Assembly: GCA_016183615.1 (NCBI GenBank)
Contig: JACPEG010000025.1
Location: 23,877 to 87,876 of the forward strand
Direction: 5' to 3'
Length of the DNA stretch: 64,000 nucleotides
From: Betaproteobacteria bacterium
GTDB lineage: Bacteria > Pseudomonadota > Gammaproteobacteria > Burkholderiales > UBA6910
Shown: one piece after another, positions 17,131 to 27,762 of the stretch
How the letters are laid out: each line of letters starts with the position of its first letter
Numbering within the stretch: the stretch's first letter is position 1
The notes under the pieces: model-generated
Seen by the model: only the letters and a program-made list of their open reading frames with translations
The model's database searches: none
Told to the model about the DNA's origin: nothing
Position numbers and translations under genes: made by a program

Positions 17131-17711
17131 CAGGCCAGATTTGTTAGCGTTATTGGATTGGCCCCAAGCCCCAGCATTTCCTGTTCCGCCCTGGTTCCGT
17201 CGTCCGGCTGCACATTGACCGCGCGGATCGCATCCTGCAGCAGCAGCACCGTGTAGCCGAGCCGCACGGCGTCTTTCACCGTGTTGAGCACGCAGTAGTC
17301 GGTGGCCAGCCCCCCCACCAGCACGCGCTTCACGCCACGATCCCTGAGCAGACGATCGAGCTCGGTGCCGCCGAAGCCGGAGTAGGCGTCCTGGTCGGCC
17401 GTGGTGGCCTTCGATACCACGGTCGCGCCGGGCGGCAATTCCAGCCCGGGTGCGAAATCCGCGCCGGGCGTGCCTGCCACGCAGTGGGGCGGCCAGGGGC
17501 CTCCCCGGGCGCGGAACGAGCAGTGGTTCGACGGATGCCAGTCGCGGGTGGCAAACACCGGCACGCCCTGAGCCTGGAACCGGGCGATGTAGCCGTTGAG
17601 CACGGGCACCACCTGGTCGCCCCGGGGCACGGCCAGGCTTCCACCGGGAAGGAAATCGTTCTGGACGTCGACGATGACGAGGGCATCGCCTGCGGAGATG
17701 GAGATGTTCAT
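17130..17711 (-). CDS. pncA: Nicotinamidase
   Basis: A 193-residue isochorismatase-fold hydrolase converting nicotinamide to nicotinate. The catalytic Asp is in IVDVQNDFLPGGSL, the metal-binding DWHPSNHCSF stretch follows, the catalytic Lys is in VVSKATTADQ, and the nucleophilic Cys is in GLATDYCVLNTV. The ATG at 17711 gives the normal length; an upstream in-frame ATG at 17777 adds unrelated residues. First gene of the pncA-pncB operon, divergent from fnr. Confidence 0.95.
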   Translation of the reverse strand: MNISISAGDALVIVDVQNDFLPGGSLAVPRGDQVVPVLNGYIARFQAQGVPVFATRDWHPSNHCSFRARGGPWPPHCVAGTPGADFAPGLELPPGATVVSKATTADQDAYSGFGGTELDRLLRDRGVKRVLVGGLATDYCVLNTVKDAVRLGYTVLLLQDAIRAVNVQPDDGTRAEQEMLGLGANPITLTNLA

Positions 17712-17920
17712 GTTGTTGTGGCACCGGCCGGCGTGAGCCGCGCCTCGCAAAGGGGTTCTGAACCTCGATTCAGGCAATCAGCGGCCCGCTGAAAGCCGGT
17801 CCGCTGCATTGCCGGCCACCAGCGCATCGTTAGCTCAATTCAATTATAGGTGAGTGGCCGCGCCGGGCGAAACGGCCTAAAATCAAGTTTTTTGCACCAG
17901 CCAGGGAGCCCCTGCGGCCG

Positions 17921-18682
17921 ATGCGGCCCACAGAAAAACCGTTCACTCTCACCGCGCAGAAGGTTTCCTGCGGGCGATGCTGCCTGCGGGAGCTGTGCGC
18001 GCCGATCGACGTCACGCCGCAGCAGGAGGACCTGCTTCACGCCCTGGTGAAGCAGCAGCACCTCTCGATCCGGCGCGGCGATCATCTGTACCGGGGGGGA
18101 ATGCCGTTCCACAGCCTGTTCGCCATCCACACCGGCTCGTTCAAGACCTACATGCTGACCGATGACGGGCGCGAGCGGGTGGAGGGCTTCTATCTCTCGG
18201 GCGACATGCTGGGCATGGACGGCATCAGCGGCGACACCTATACCCTGAGCGCGGTGGCCCTTGAGGATACCGGCATCTGCGTGCTGCCGTTCCACCGGCT
18301 GGAGGAGCTGACCCGGGAATCCCCCGTGGTACAGCGCCAGTTCCACCGCATGATGAGCCGCGAAATCCTGCGCGACAAGGGCATCATGATGATGCTGGGT
18401 CAGATGACGGCCGAAGAGCGCCTGGCCGCTTTCCTGCTCAACCTGTCCCAGCGTTATGAGGCGCGGGGTTTCTCGGCAACCGAACTCTCCCTCAGGATGA
18501 GCCGCCAGGACATCGCCAACTACCTGGGCCTGAAACCCGAGACCGTGAGCCGGCTGCTGTCGCGGTTCCAGGACGACGGAATCATCGCCATCAGCGGCAA
18601 GAACGTCCACATCGTCCACATTGACCGCCTGCGGGCCGTACTGGGCTTCGGAGACGGCATCTATTTCGACCAGTTGCCCTGA
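17921..18682 (+). CDS. fnr: FNR-type oxygen-sensing regulator (first copy)
   Basis: A 253-residue Crp/Fnr family activator. All four 4Fe-4S ligands are present: C-x2-C-x5-C in CGRCCLRELC (17, 20, 26) and the fourth Cys in TGICVLPF. The cAMP-type sensor domain follows, then a helix-turn-helix with MSRQDIANYLGLKPETVSRL, whose E-x2-S-R matches FNR recognition of TTGAT boxes. Oxygen destroys the cluster and inactivates DNA binding. It precedes ompW and the cbb3 locus, which carry matching boxes. A second FNR gene lies at 31933-32679. Confidence 0.93.
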   Translation: MRPTEKPFTLTAQKVSCGRCCLRELCAPIDVTPQQEDLLHALVKQQHLSIRRGDHLYRGGMPFHSLFAIHTGSFKTYMLTDDGRERVEGFYLSGDMLGMDGISGDTYTLSAVALEDTGICVLPFHRLEELTRESPVVQRQFHRMMSREILRDKGIMMMLGQMTAEERLAAFLLNLSQRYEARGFSATELSLRMSRQDIANYLGLKPETVSRLLSRFQDDGIIAISGKNVHIVHIDRLRAVLGFGDGIYFDQLP

Positions 18683-18696
18683 GCGGGCGGGCTCCC

Positions 18697-18747
18697 CCGG
18701 AGGCGTCCCTGGCCCCTCCGGCAACGATAACGAATTTTTATCGTTGC
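18697..18747 (+). terminator. Double hairpin after fnr
   Basis: Two successive stems: CCGGAGG/CCTCCGG (18697-18721), then a perfect 10-bp stem GCAACGATAA/TTATCGTTGC (18721-18747) with a 7-base loop. No long T run follows directly, so it is a probable terminator, but the second could also be an operator near the ompW promoter. Confidence 0.5.
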
Positions 18748-18780
18748 ATAACAACACTTTATTATCTTTATGACAAAAAA

Positions 18781-18821
18781 ATGACTTAGGTCAAGCGGCT
18801 CTCCCCTGTTGAGCCTAATCT
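18781..18821 (+). promoter_or_regulatory. FNR box and promoter of ompW
   Basis: TGACTTAGGTCA (18782-18793) is a symmetric FNR-type half-site pair. A -10-like TAATCT is at 18816-18821. The box centre (18787.5) is about 41 bases from the implied start, the class II activator position. Confidence 0.6.
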
Positions 18822-18890
18822 GCCGCACTGCAGCACCCCGATCCGAACGGGGCGATGCTGCAAATCCGAAAACCGGCTAGGGAGAGCATC

Positions 18891-19532
18891 ATGAAACGTA
18901 CTTTGGCATTTGCAGTGATCGGGGCTTCGCTTCTGGGCTCCGGCGTGGCGTTTGCGGAAAAAGGCGATTGGCTGCTGCGGGTAAGGGCCGTGAACCTCGA
19001 CATGGAGAACAAATCGGAGGCGATTCCGGCCCTGGCGGTGCCGGCCGACGCCATCCAGGTGAGCGACAAGGTCATTCCTGAAGTCGATATCAGCTACTTT
19101 TTCACCAGGAACATTGCCGCGGAGCTGGTTCTCACCGTTCCCCAGAAGCACGATGTGGACGTCACCGCGAGCGCCATCGGCAGTTTCAAGGCGGGCAGCT
19201 TCAAGCACCTGCCACCGACGCTCACGCTTCAGTACCACTTCCTGCCGGACGGCCAGTTCCGCCCCTATGTCGGCGCCGGCATCAACTACACCCGCATCTC
19301 CAGCGTCAGCCTGGCGGTTCCCGGCGTCACCCCGCTGCAACTGGATGACGACTCCTTCGGGGCGGCCCTGCAGGCCGGGGTCGACGTCGCCCTGGGCAAG
19401 AACGTGTATCTCAACTTCGACGTCAAGAAAATCTACATAGACAGCGACGTGAAGGACGGCACGGGCGCGAAGGTGAGCCGAGTCAAGCTCGATCCCCTGG
19501 CCATCGGTATCGGCCTCGGGTGGAAGTTTTAA
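18891..19532 (+). CDS. ompW: Outer membrane protein OmpW
   Basis: A 213-residue eight-strand beta-barrel. The signal peptide spans about 1-22 (cut after VAFA). GDWLLRVRAVNLDMEN follows, then VDISYFFTRNIAAELVLTVP, LPPTLTLQYHFLPDGQFRPY, GAGINYTRISS and a barrel-ending LDPLAIGIGLGWKF with C-terminal Phe. OmpW proteins form narrow hydrophobic channels and are commonly FNR-regulated, in keeping with the box upstream. A Shine-Dalgarno GGGAGAG precedes the ATG. Confidence 0.93.
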   Translation: MKRTLAFAVIGASLLGSGVAFAEKGDWLLRVRAVNLDMENKSEAIPALAVPADAIQVSDKVIPEVDISYFFTRNIAAELVLTVPQKHDVDVTASAIGSFKAGSFKHLPPTLTLQYHFLPDGQFRPYVGAGINYTRISSVSLAVPGVTPLQLDDDSFGAALQAGVDVALGKNVYLNFDVKKIYIDSDVKDGTGAKVSRVKLDPLAIGIGLGWKF

Positions 19533-19556
19533 CGGGCGTCTGCTACCTTGGGGACC

Positions 19557-22109
19557 ATGGGCGCAACCTACCGCTCGCCTGACACGAGCGCACCGGCGGG
19601 TCCCGTCGCAGGCTGCTTCCACTGCGGCTTGGCGGTGCCCGCCGGCGCCCATTATGCGGTCGCCATCGACGGCCTATCCCGTCCCATGTGCTGTCCCGGC
19701 TGCCAGGCGGTGGCCCGGGCCATCGTCGGGGGCGGATTCTCGGATTACTACCGCCACCGCACCGCGCTGCCCGCGAGTCCGCGGGAGGCGCTGCCGGAGT
19801 TCCTCGACCGGCTTTCCCTGTACGACGCCCCGGAGATCCAGCGCGGTTTCGTGCGCGACGCCGGGGAACATGCCCGGGAAGCTTCCCTCATCCTTGAAGG
19901 CATTACCTGTGCCGCGTGCGTGTGGCTCAACGAGCAGCACCTGGCGCGGCTTCCCGGCGTGCGCTCGGTCGAGGTCAATTACACCAGTCACCGGGCGCGA
20001 GTGAGCTGGGACGATCGCGCGATCAAGCTGTCGGAAATTCTGCGGGCGGTGGCGGCCATCGGCTACACCGCCCATCCCTACGACGCCGCGCGCCAGGACG
20101 AGGTGCACCGGCGCGAGCGCCGCGCGGCCCTGTGGCAGCTGTTCGTCGCGGGCTTCGGCATGATGCAGGTCATGATGTACGCGCTGCCGGTGTATCTCGC
20201 GGGCGACGGGGAGATGAGCGCCGACATCGAAACCCTGATGCGCTGGGCGAGCCTGGTGCTGACGCTTCCGGTGGTGCTGTACTCCGGCGCCCCGTTTTTC
20301 CGGGGCGCGTGGCGGGACCTTCGGTTCCGGCGCCTCGGCATGGACGTGCCGGTGGCGCTGGGCATCGGCCTCGCCTTCGTTGCCAGCTGCTGGGCCACGG
20401 TCACCGGCAAGGGTGAGGTGTACTTCGATTCCATCGCCATGTTCGTATTCCTGCTGCTCACGGGACGGTTCCTGGAAATGGGCGCGAGGCGCAAGGCGTC
20501 CGAGGCCGCGGAGCAGCTGGTCAAGCTGATTCCCGCCAGCGCCTGGCATCTCGCGGGCTATCCGGGATCCCGTGCGGAAACCCGGGTTTCCGTGTCGGGG
20601 CTGGCGCCGGGGGACGTGGTGCTGGTGAAGCCCGGCGAAACGGTCCCCGCCGACGGGCGGGTTACCGAAGGGGTGAGCGAGGTGGACGAGGCGCTGCTTA
20701 CCGGGGAGGCACGGCCGCTGGACCGGCGCCCGGGAGATGCGCTGACCGGCGGCACCCTCAACCTCGCCAGTCCGCTGGTGATGCGGGTGGAGAAGGTGGG
20801 CCAGGACACGGTGCTCGCCGCCATCGTGCGGCTGCTGGACCGGGCGCTGGCGGAAAAGCCGCGGATCGCGGCGGCGGCGGACCGCGTGGCCGGCGGCTTC
20901 GTGCTGGCAGTGCTGGTGGTGGCGGTGGCCGTATTCGCCCTGTGGCTGCGAATCGATCCCGAACGCGCGCTGTGGGTCACGGTGTCGGTGCTGGTGGTGA
21001 CCTGTCCCTGCGCATTGTCCCTCGCGACGCCCGCGGCGCTTGCCGCAGCCACCGGCCGGCTCACCCGGCTCGGCCTGCTCACCACCCGGGGCCATGCGCT
21101 GGAGACGCTGGCCCGCGCCACGCATTTCGTGTTCGACAAGACCGGAACCCTCACCTTCGGCCGCATGGCGCTGAAGGAAGTGCGTCCCCTGGGGCGCCTG
21201 TCGATTCCGGAATGCAACGCGATCGCGGCGGCGCTGGAGCGCGGATCGGAGCATGCGGTCGGCCGGGCCCTGGCGGCCGCGGCGGTAACGCCCCTCGATG
21301 CGCAGGAAGTGGTCAATGTTCCCGGGGCGGGAATCGAAGGGATGGTGGAAGGTGCCCGGTATCGTCTGGGGACCCAGGAATTTGTCGGCGCGCTGCATGG
21401 ACGGCCGGCGCCGGGCGTGACTCCCGCCGCCGGGGCGGCGACGCTGGTGGCGCTGGGCGATTGCTCCGGCTGGCTGACGCTGTTCGGCCTCGCGGACGAG
21501 CTGCGTCCCGAGGGCGCGGCGCTGGTGGCCGGGCTGCGCAACGCGGGGAAACAGGTCATCCTGCTTTCGGGGGATGGCCCGGAGGCGGTGCTGCGGGTCG
21601 CCCGGCAGCTCGGCATCGAGACCGTCGTGGGCGGCGCGACGCCGGCCCGCAAGATGGAATTCGTGAAGGAATTGCAGGAGCGGGGCGCGGTGGTGGCCAT
21701 GGTGGGCGACGGCGTGAACGATGCGCCGGTGCTGGCCAAGGCCCAGGTCTCCATTGCCATGGGCGAGGGCACCCAGGTGGCCCAGGCCAGCGCCGACATG
21801 GTGCTGCTTTCCGGGCGCCTGGATACGTTGCTGGAAGGCTGCCGCCACGCGGCGCGAACCATGGCGGTGGTGCGGCAGAATTTTGCCTGGGCCATTGCCT
21901 ACAACCTGGTGGCCCTGCCGCTCGCCGTCGCGGGCCTGATTACCCCCTGGATGGCGGGGATCGGCATGGCGGGGAGCTCCTTGCTCGTCGTCCTCAATGC
22001 GTTGCGACTGGCCGGTGCTTCCAAAGAAGGAAGAGCGTTAACCGCAGAGGACGCAGAGGACGCGGCGGAAAGCGACATCGGGTTAAGGCCGAGGAATTCC
22101 AGTGCCTGA
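19557..22109 (+). CDS. ccoI: Copper-transporting P-type ATPase of cbb3 assembly (CcoI)
   Basis: An 850-residue P1B ATPase. The N terminus has the Cys-rich CFHCGLAVP and MCCPGCQAV typical of CcoI/FixI, followed by a metal-binding GITCAACVW near residue 117. The membrane CPC motif (VVTCPCALSLATPAAL) is near 483, the phosphorylation site DKTGTLTFG near 526, and the hinge MVGDGVNDAPVLAKAQVSIA near 720. It supplies copper for cytochrome oxidase. I chose ATG 19557; a TTG at 19548 is also possible. The last 30 or so residues (ALTAEDAEDAAESD and beyond) are encoded by a repeat and are not part of the family. Confidence 0.95.
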   Translation: MGATYRSPDTSAPAGPVAGCFHCGLAVPAGAHYAVAIDGLSRPMCCPGCQAVARAIVGGGFSDYYRHRTALPASPREALPEFLDRLSLYDAPEIQRGFVRDAGEHAREASLILEGITCAACVWLNEQHLARLPGVRSVEVNYTSHRARVSWDDRAIKLSEILRAVAAIGYTAHPYDAARQDEVHRRERRAALWQLFVAGFGMMQVMMYALPVYLAGDGEMSADIETLMRWASLVLTLPVVLYSGAPFFRGAWRDLRFRRLGMDVPVALGIGLAFVASCWATVTGKGEVYFDSIAMFVFLLLTGRFLEMGARRKASEAAEQLVKLIPASAWHLAGYPGSRAETRVSVSGLAPGDVVLVKPGETVPADGRVTEGVSEVDEALLTGEARPLDRRPGDALTGGTLNLASPLVMRVEKVGQDTVLAAIVRLLDRALAEKPRIAAAADRVAGGFVLAVLVVAVAVFALWLRIDPERALWVTVSVLVVTCPCALSLATPAALAAATGRLTRLGLLTTRGHALETLARATHFVFDKTGTLTFGRMALKEVRPLGRLSIPECNAIAAALERGSEHAVGRALAAAAVTPLDAQEVVNVPGAGIEGMVEGARYRLGTQEFVGALHGRPAPGVTPAAGAATLVALGDCSGWLTLFGLADELRPEGAALVAGLRNAGKQVILLSGDGPEAVLRVARQLGIETVVGGATPARKMEFVKELQERGAVVAMVGDGVNDAPVLAKAQVSIAMGEGTQVAQASADMVLLSGRLDTLLEGCRHAARTMAVVRQNFAWAIAYNLVALPLAVAGLITPWMAGIGMAGSSLLVVLNALRLAGASKEGRALTAEDAEDAAESDIGLRPRNSSA

Positions 22110-22206
22110 GATCTCGCCGGACAACCCCAGTGGAATGAGTCAATGAATTCCGCGATGGATTTGGTGTTCCTCCGCGTCCTCTGCGTCCGCCGCGGTGAAA
22201 GGTTTT
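22037..22206. repeat. Inverted repeat with GAGGACGCA iterations around the ccoI stop
   Basis: The left arm (22037-22068) reads AACCGCAGAGGACGCAGAGG and onward; the right arm (about 22170-22200) is its inverse, CCGCGTCCTCTGCGTCCGCC. The left arm is translated as the C terminus of CcoI; the right arm ends about 10 bases before ccoS. Confidence 0.7.
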
Positions 22207-22210
22207 CTTG

Positions 22211-22375
22211 ATGGAGATTCTCTATCTCCTCATCCCGCTCTCGGTGGTGCTGGTGTTTCTCATCGGCGCGGTGTTCTGGTGGGCGCTGAAGAGCGGGCAG
22301 TTCGAGGACCTGGAGGGCCCGGCGCACCGCATCCTGATGGACGACGATACGCCGCGGGAAGGCGAAAACAGATGA
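22211..22375 (+). CDS. ccoS: Cytochrome oxidase maturation protein CcoS
   Basis: A 54-residue protein, [20 protein letters not shown], then [20 protein letters not shown] and an acidic tail with ILMDDD. One membrane helix at about 4-25 and the invariant [10 protein letters not shown] are diagnostic of CcoS/FixS, needed for insertion of cofactors into cbb3 oxidase. It lies between ccoI and ccoN as usual. Confidence 0.95.
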   Translation: MEILYLLIPLSVVLVFLIGAVFWWALKSGQFEDLEGPAHRILMDDDTPREGENR

Positions 22376-22386
22376 TTTTTCGGAAA

Positions 22387-22427
22387 TTGATCTAGGTCAA
22401 AACGGGGGACCGGCAGGACCTTATGAT
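22387..22427 (+). promoter_or_regulatory. FNR box and promoter of ccoN
   Basis: TTGATCTAGGTCAA (22387-22400) matches the FNR consensus in 13 of 14 positions apart from the free centre. TATGAT (22422-22427) is the -10. The box centre is at -41 relative to the implied start at about 22434: a textbook class II FNR-activated promoter. Confidence 0.8.
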
Positions 22428-22481
22428 TCGGGGCAGCCTGGCCCTCGCTCCGGGATTGATTCGCTGATTAGGGAGAACTTC

Positions 22482-23909
22482 ATGGAAACGCAGTCCACGT
22501 ACAACTACAAGGTGGTGCGCCAGTTCGCCATCATGACGGTGGTGTGGGGGATCGTCGGCATGCTGGTAGGCGTGCTGATCGCCGCCCAGCTGATCTGGCC
22601 GGAGCTCAACTTCGAGACTCCCTGGCTCACCTACGGCCGGCTGCGGCCGCTGCACACCAACGCGGTGATCTTCGCGTTCGGCGGCAGCGCGCTGTTCGCC
22701 ACCTCCTACTACGCGGTGCAGCGCACCAGCCACGCGCGGCTGTTCTCGGACGGGCTGGCGGCGTTCACCTTCTGGGGCTGGCAGGCGATCATCGTGCTGG
22801 CGGCGATCACGCTGCCGCTCGGGATCACCACCTCCAAGGAATACGCCGAGCTGGAGTGGCCCATCGACCTGCTGATCACCGCGGTGTGGGTGGCCTACGC
22901 CGTCGTGTTCTTCGGCACCATTCTGAAACGCAAGGTGCCCCACATCTATGTCGCCAACTGGTTCTTCGGCGGCTTCATCCTCACCATCGCGCTGCTGCAC
23001 GTGGTGAACAGCCTGGAAATCCCGGTGTCGCTGTGGAAGTCCTACTCGGTCTACTCGGGGGCCCAGGACGCCATGGTGCAGTGGTGGTACGGCCACAACG
23101 CGGTGGGCTTTTTCCTGACCGCCGGCTTCCTGGGGATGATGTACTACTTCATCCCCAAGCAGGCCGGGCGCCCGGTGTACTCCTACCGCCTGTCGGTGGT
23201 GCACTTCTGGGCCCTGATCTTCACCTACATGTGGGCGGGACCCCACCACCTGCATTACACGGCCCTGCCCGACTGGACCCAGTCGCTGGGCATGGTGTTC
23301 TCGCTGGTCCTGCTGGCGCCGTCCTGGGGCGGCATGATCAACGGCATCATGACGCTCTCCGGCGCGTGGCACAAGCTGCGCACCGACCCGATCCTCAAGT
23401 TCCTGGTCACCTCGCTCTCGTTCTACGGCATGTCCACCTTCGAGGGCCCGATGATGTCGATCAAGACGGTGAATGCGCTTTCGCATTACACCGACTGGAC
23501 CATCGGCCACGTGCACTCGGGGGCCCTGGGCTGGGTGGCGATGGTGTCCATCGGCTCGCTCTACTACCTGATTCCGCGGCTGTTCGGCAAGACCGAGATG
23601 TACAGCGTGGGGCTGATCACCGCCCATTTCTGGGTGTCCACCATCGGGGTGGTGCTCTACATCGCCTCGATGTGGATTGCGGGCGTGATGCAGGGCCTCA
23701 TGTGGCGCGCGGTCAACGCCGACGGCACGCTCACCTACAGCTTCGCCGAAGCGGTGAAGAACATGTATCCCTACTACGGCATCCGGCTGCTCGGCGGCGT
23801 GCTGTTCTTCAGCGGCATGCTGATCATGGCCTACAACGTGTGGAAAACGGTCTCCGGGGCAAAAGCCCAGGACGCGGCGATCCCCGCGCCGGCCGGGGCC
23901 CGCGCATAA
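22482..23909 (+). CDS. ccoN: cbb3 cytochrome c oxidase subunit I
   Basis: A 475-residue, 12-helix catalytic subunit of the high-affinity cbb3 oxidase. Haem and CuB ligands are seen in [15 protein letters not shown], in [20 protein letters not shown], in [14 protein letters not shown], and in [18 protein letters not shown]. It reduces oxygen to water and pumps protons at low oxygen. The gene starts after AGGGAGAA and heads the ccoNOQP operon, controlled by the FNR box upstream. Confidence 0.98.
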   Translation: METQSTYNYKVVRQFAIMTVVWGIVGMLVGVLIAAQLIWPELNFETPWLTYGRLRPLHTNAVIFAFGGSALFATSYYAVQRTSHARLFSDGLAAFTFWGWQAIIVLAAITLPLGITTSKEYAELEWPIDLLITAVWVAYAVVFFGTILKRKVPHIYVANWFFGGFILTIALLHVVNSLEIPVSLWKSYSVYSGAQDAMVQWWYGHNAVGFFLTAGFLGMMYYFIPKQAGRPVYSYRLSVVHFWALIFTYMWAGPHHLHYTALPDWTQSLGMVFSLVLLAPSWGGMINGIMTLSGAWHKLRTDPILKFLVTSLSFYGMSTFEGPMMSIKTVNALSHYTDWTIGHVHSGALGWVAMVSIGSLYYLIPRLFGKTEMYSVGLITAHFWVSTIGVVLYIASMWIAGVMQGLMWRAVNADGTLTYSFAEAVKNMYPYYGIRLLGGVLFFSGMLIMAYNVWKTVSGAKAQDAAIPAPAGARA

Positions 23910-23933
23910 CGACCGACGATGGGGAGAGAAATC

Positions 23934-24551
23934 ATGGCAACCTCCGGACATGACGTAATCGAAAGAAACCTGGGGATGATGATCGTGCTCATCCTGCTGG
24001 TGGTGGCGGTGGGCGGGCTGGTGGAAATCGTGCCCCTGTTCTTCCAGAAATCCACCACCCAGCCGGTGGCGGGATTGAAGCCCCTCGCCCCGCTGCAGCT
24101 CGCCGGCCGCGACATCTACCAGCGGGAGGGCTGCTTCAACTGCCACTCGCAGATGATCCGGCCGTTCCGGGCCGAGACCGAGCGCTACGGCCACTACTCG
24201 GTGGCGGGGGAGAGCGTCTACGAACACCCGTTCCTCTGGGGCAGCAAGCGCACCGGGCCCGATCTGGCCCGGGTCGGCGGCCGCTACTCCGACGACTGGC
24301 ACCGGGCGCACCTGCTGAACCCGCGCGACGTGGTTCCGGAGTCCAACATGCCGGCCTACCCGTGGCTCGACAGGAACAGCGTGGAGGCCAGGGACATCGC
24401 GGCCAACATGCGGGCGTTGAGGACGGTAGGCGTGCCTTACACCGATGCGGAAATCGCCGGCGCCAACAAGGAGCTCGCGGGCAAGAGCGAAATGGAGGCC
24501 CTGATCGCCTACCTGCAGAACCTGGGCATCGTGTTGAAGAGCGTGAGGTGA
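23934..24551 (+). CDS. ccoO: cbb3 cytochrome c oxidase subunit II (monohaem)
   Basis: A 205-residue membrane-anchored cytochrome c. One N-terminal helix (about 12-34), haem motif [12 protein letters not shown] near residue 65, then [16 protein letters not shown] and the Met-ligand stretch [11 protein letters not shown]. The ATG at 23934 follows GGGGAGAG; an upstream ATG at 23919 adds five residues. It passes electrons from CcoP to CcoN. Confidence 0.97.
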   Translation: MATSGHDVIERNLGMMIVLILLVVAVGGLVEIVPLFFQKSTTQPVAGLKPLAPLQLAGRDIYQREGCFNCHSQMIRPFRAETERYGHYSVAGESVYEHPFLWGSKRTGPDLARVGGRYSDDWHRAHLLNPRDVVPESNMPAYPWLDRNSVEARDIAANMRALRTVGVPYTDAEIAGANKELAGKSEMEALIAYLQNLGIVLKSVR

Positions 24552-24555
24552 GGCC

Positions 24556-24732
24556 ATGGACATCAACGACCTGAGAGCCGTCGTCACCGTGCTCGCCTTC
24601 GCCTCCTTCGTGGGGATCGTGGCCTGGGCGTACTCCGGCCGGCGCAAGGCGGCATTCGAGGAGGCGGCGCGGCTGCCTCTGGATGAAGAAGCGGACAGCG
24701 GGGTTCCCGCCAGCCGCAACAAGGGAGAATAG
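24556..24732 (+). CDS. ccoQ: cbb3 oxidase subunit CcoQ
   Basis: A 58-residue protein with a single helix: MDINDLRAVVTVLAFASFVG, then AWAYSGRRKAAFEEAARLPL and an acidic end. It matches CcoQ/FixQ, which stabilises the oxidase complex. It begins 4 bases after ccoO ends and is followed after 2 bases by ccoP. Confidence 0.93.
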   Translation: MDINDLRAVVTVLAFASFVGIVAWAYSGRRKAAFEEAARLPLDEEADSGVPASRNKGE

Positions 24733-24734
24733 TC

Positions 24735-25646
24735 ATGGCCGATTTCGTGAGCGATTTCTGGAGCTATTACGTCGCCATCCTGACGGTGGCGAGCATTATC
24801 GGCTGCGCGGTGCTGCTCAAGATGATGACCACCCGCAAGCTCGCGCCCGAAGAGAAGGTGGACACCACCGGCCACGTCTGGGACGAGGACCTCTCGGAGT
24901 GGAACAACCCGCTGCCCAACTGGTGGCGCTGGATGTTCTACATCACCATCGTGTTCGCGCTCGCCTACCTGCTGCTGTACCCGGGGCTCGGGACCTTCAA
25001 GGGCAACTTCGGCTGGAGTTCCAAGGGCCAGTACGACGAGGAAGTGAACGCCGCGGACCAGAAGTACGGCCCGATTTTCAACAAATTCCTGCAGCAGGAC
25101 CTGAAGGCGGTGGCGGCGGACCCGGAGGCGCGGGAGATGGGGCAGCGGCTGTTCCTCACCTACTGCTCCCAGTGCCACGGCTCGGACGCCTCGGGCGCCC
25201 GCGGCTTCCCCAGCCTGCGCGACGAGGACTGGCTCTACGGCGGCGAGCCCGAGGCCATCAAGGCCAGCATCACCGGCGGGCGCAACGGCATCATGCCGCC
25301 CCAGGCCCAGGTGCTCGGGGAACAAGGCGTGAAGGACATGGTCCACTATGTGGTGTCGCTGTCGGGGCGCACCCACGACGCCAAGGCCGCGGCGGCCGCG
25401 AAGGAGAAGTTCACCACCATCTGCGCCGCCTGCCACGGACCGGAGGGGAAGGGCAACCCGGCGCTCGGCGCCCCCAACCTGACCGACAAGGTCTGGCTGT
25501 ACGGCGGGTCCGAGGCAACCATCGCGGAAACCATCGCCAAGGGCCGCACCGGGGTCATGCCGGCGTGGAAGGATTTCCTCGGCGAGGCCAAGGTGCACTT
25601 GCTGTCGGCCTACGTGTACGGGTTGTCGAAGCAGGGGCAGAAGTAG
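24735..25646 (+). CDS. ccoP: cbb3 cytochrome c oxidase subunit III (dihaem)
   Basis: A 303-residue dihaem cytochrome c. Two membrane helices (about 9-30 and 65-84) bracket the family motif GHVWDEDLSEWNNPLPNWWR. Haem motifs are CSQCH at 144-148 and CAACH at 230-234; Met ligands are in NGIMPPQAQ and TGVMPAWKD. It receives electrons from soluble cytochromes. Last of ccoNOQP. Confidence 0.97.
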   Translation: MADFVSDFWSYYVAILTVASIIGCAVLLKMMTTRKLAPEEKVDTTGHVWDEDLSEWNNPLPNWWRWMFYITIVFALAYLLLYPGLGTFKGNFGWSSKGQYDEEVNAADQKYGPIFNKFLQQDLKAVAADPEAREMGQRLFLTYCSQCHGSDASGARGFPSLRDEDWLYGGEPEAIKASITGGRNGIMPPQAQVLGEQGVKDMVHYVVSLSGRTHDAKAAAAAKEKFTTICAACHGPEGKGNPALGAPNLTDKVWLYGGSEATIAETIAKGRTGVMPAWKDFLGEAKVHLLSAYVYGLSKQGQK

Positions 25647-25687
25647 TTTTCCCCGCACAGGGGACAGCCGGCTCACGCTATTGGGCG

Positions 25688-25733
25688 CGGGCCACGGGCG
25701 GGCGAGGCCGATGCTTCGCCTGCCCGTGGCCCG
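25688..25733 (+). terminator. Strong GC hairpin between ccoP and ccoG
   Basis: CGGGCCACGGGC...GGGCGA pairs with TCGCC...GCCCGTGGCCCG across a 10-base loop. Only a short TTT follows, so it may attenuate rather than fully stop transcription, lowering ccoG expression relative to ccoNOQP. Confidence 0.55.
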
Positions 25734-25761
25734 AGTGTTTCCTGAAATGCAGGATTTTTGA

Positions 25762-27189
<1,428 letters not shown>

Positions 27190-27192
27190 GCC

Positions 27193-27744
27193 ATGCAGGC
27201 AATCCATCCCCGACACGACGAAGCGTCCTCCCGGCCCTTCGACGCCCCTCAGGACAGGCCCTGGTTCAGGGAGCCCTGGGTCTGGTTCCTCGCCGCGGGA
27301 CCGATCGCGGTGATCGTCGCGGGCATCGTGACGGTGTGGCTGGCGGTGAGTTCGGACGACGGCCTGGTGGTGGACGATTACTACAGGAAGGGGCTCGCCA
27401 TCAACCAGACCCTGGGCCGCGACCGGGCAGCGGCGGACCTCGGGATGCGGGCGACCCTCGCGTTCCTGCCCGCGCAGGGCAGCCTGCGGGTGGACCTTGG
27501 CGGCGGGCGCGCGCCGGCGGCGCTGCAGCTGCGCATCAGCCATCCGACGCGGGCGGGCAGGGACCAGCTCGTCGCCCTGGCAGCGGTGGCGCCGGGCGCC
27601 TACCAGGGGGCGATCGCGCCGCTCGGGGCGGGCCGCTGGCTGGTGTTGCTGGAGGATACGGACAAGACCTGGCGCCTGATGGGCGAGTGGCAGGTGCCCG
27701 GGCAAACAACAGTCACGCTCGCACCGGCAGGACCCGCTTCATAA
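27193..27744 (+). CDS. ccoH: cbb3 oxidase assembly protein CcoH (FixH)
   Basis: A 183-residue membrane-anchored protein. One helix at about 32-52 (VWFLAAGPIAVIVAGIV), then VVDDYYRKGLAINQTLGRDR, the FixH hallmark, and a beta-rich periplasmic domain. Needed for late cbb3 maturation. Oddly, the cytoplasmic N-terminal residues SSRPFDAPQDRPW are encoded by DNA resembling a common dispersed repeat (CCCTTCGAC...CTCAGGACAGG). Confidence 0.9.
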   Translation: MQAIHPRHDEASSRPFDAPQDRPWFREPWVWFLAAGPIAVIVAGIVTVWLAVSSDDGLVVDDYYRKGLAINQTLGRDRAAADLGMRATLAFLPAQGSLRVDLGGGRAPAALQLRISHPTRAGRDQLVALAAVAPGAYQGAIAPLGAGRWLVLLEDTDKTWRLMGEWQVPGQTTVTLAPAGPAS

Positions 27745-27762
27745 CAACACCAGGAGGATGAC

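Noticed and set aside
15796..17724. A 642-codon frame that would extend pncB upstream through pncA
   Set aside because: The upstream part is an out-of-frame shadow of pncA; pncB homology starts at the ATG at 17130.
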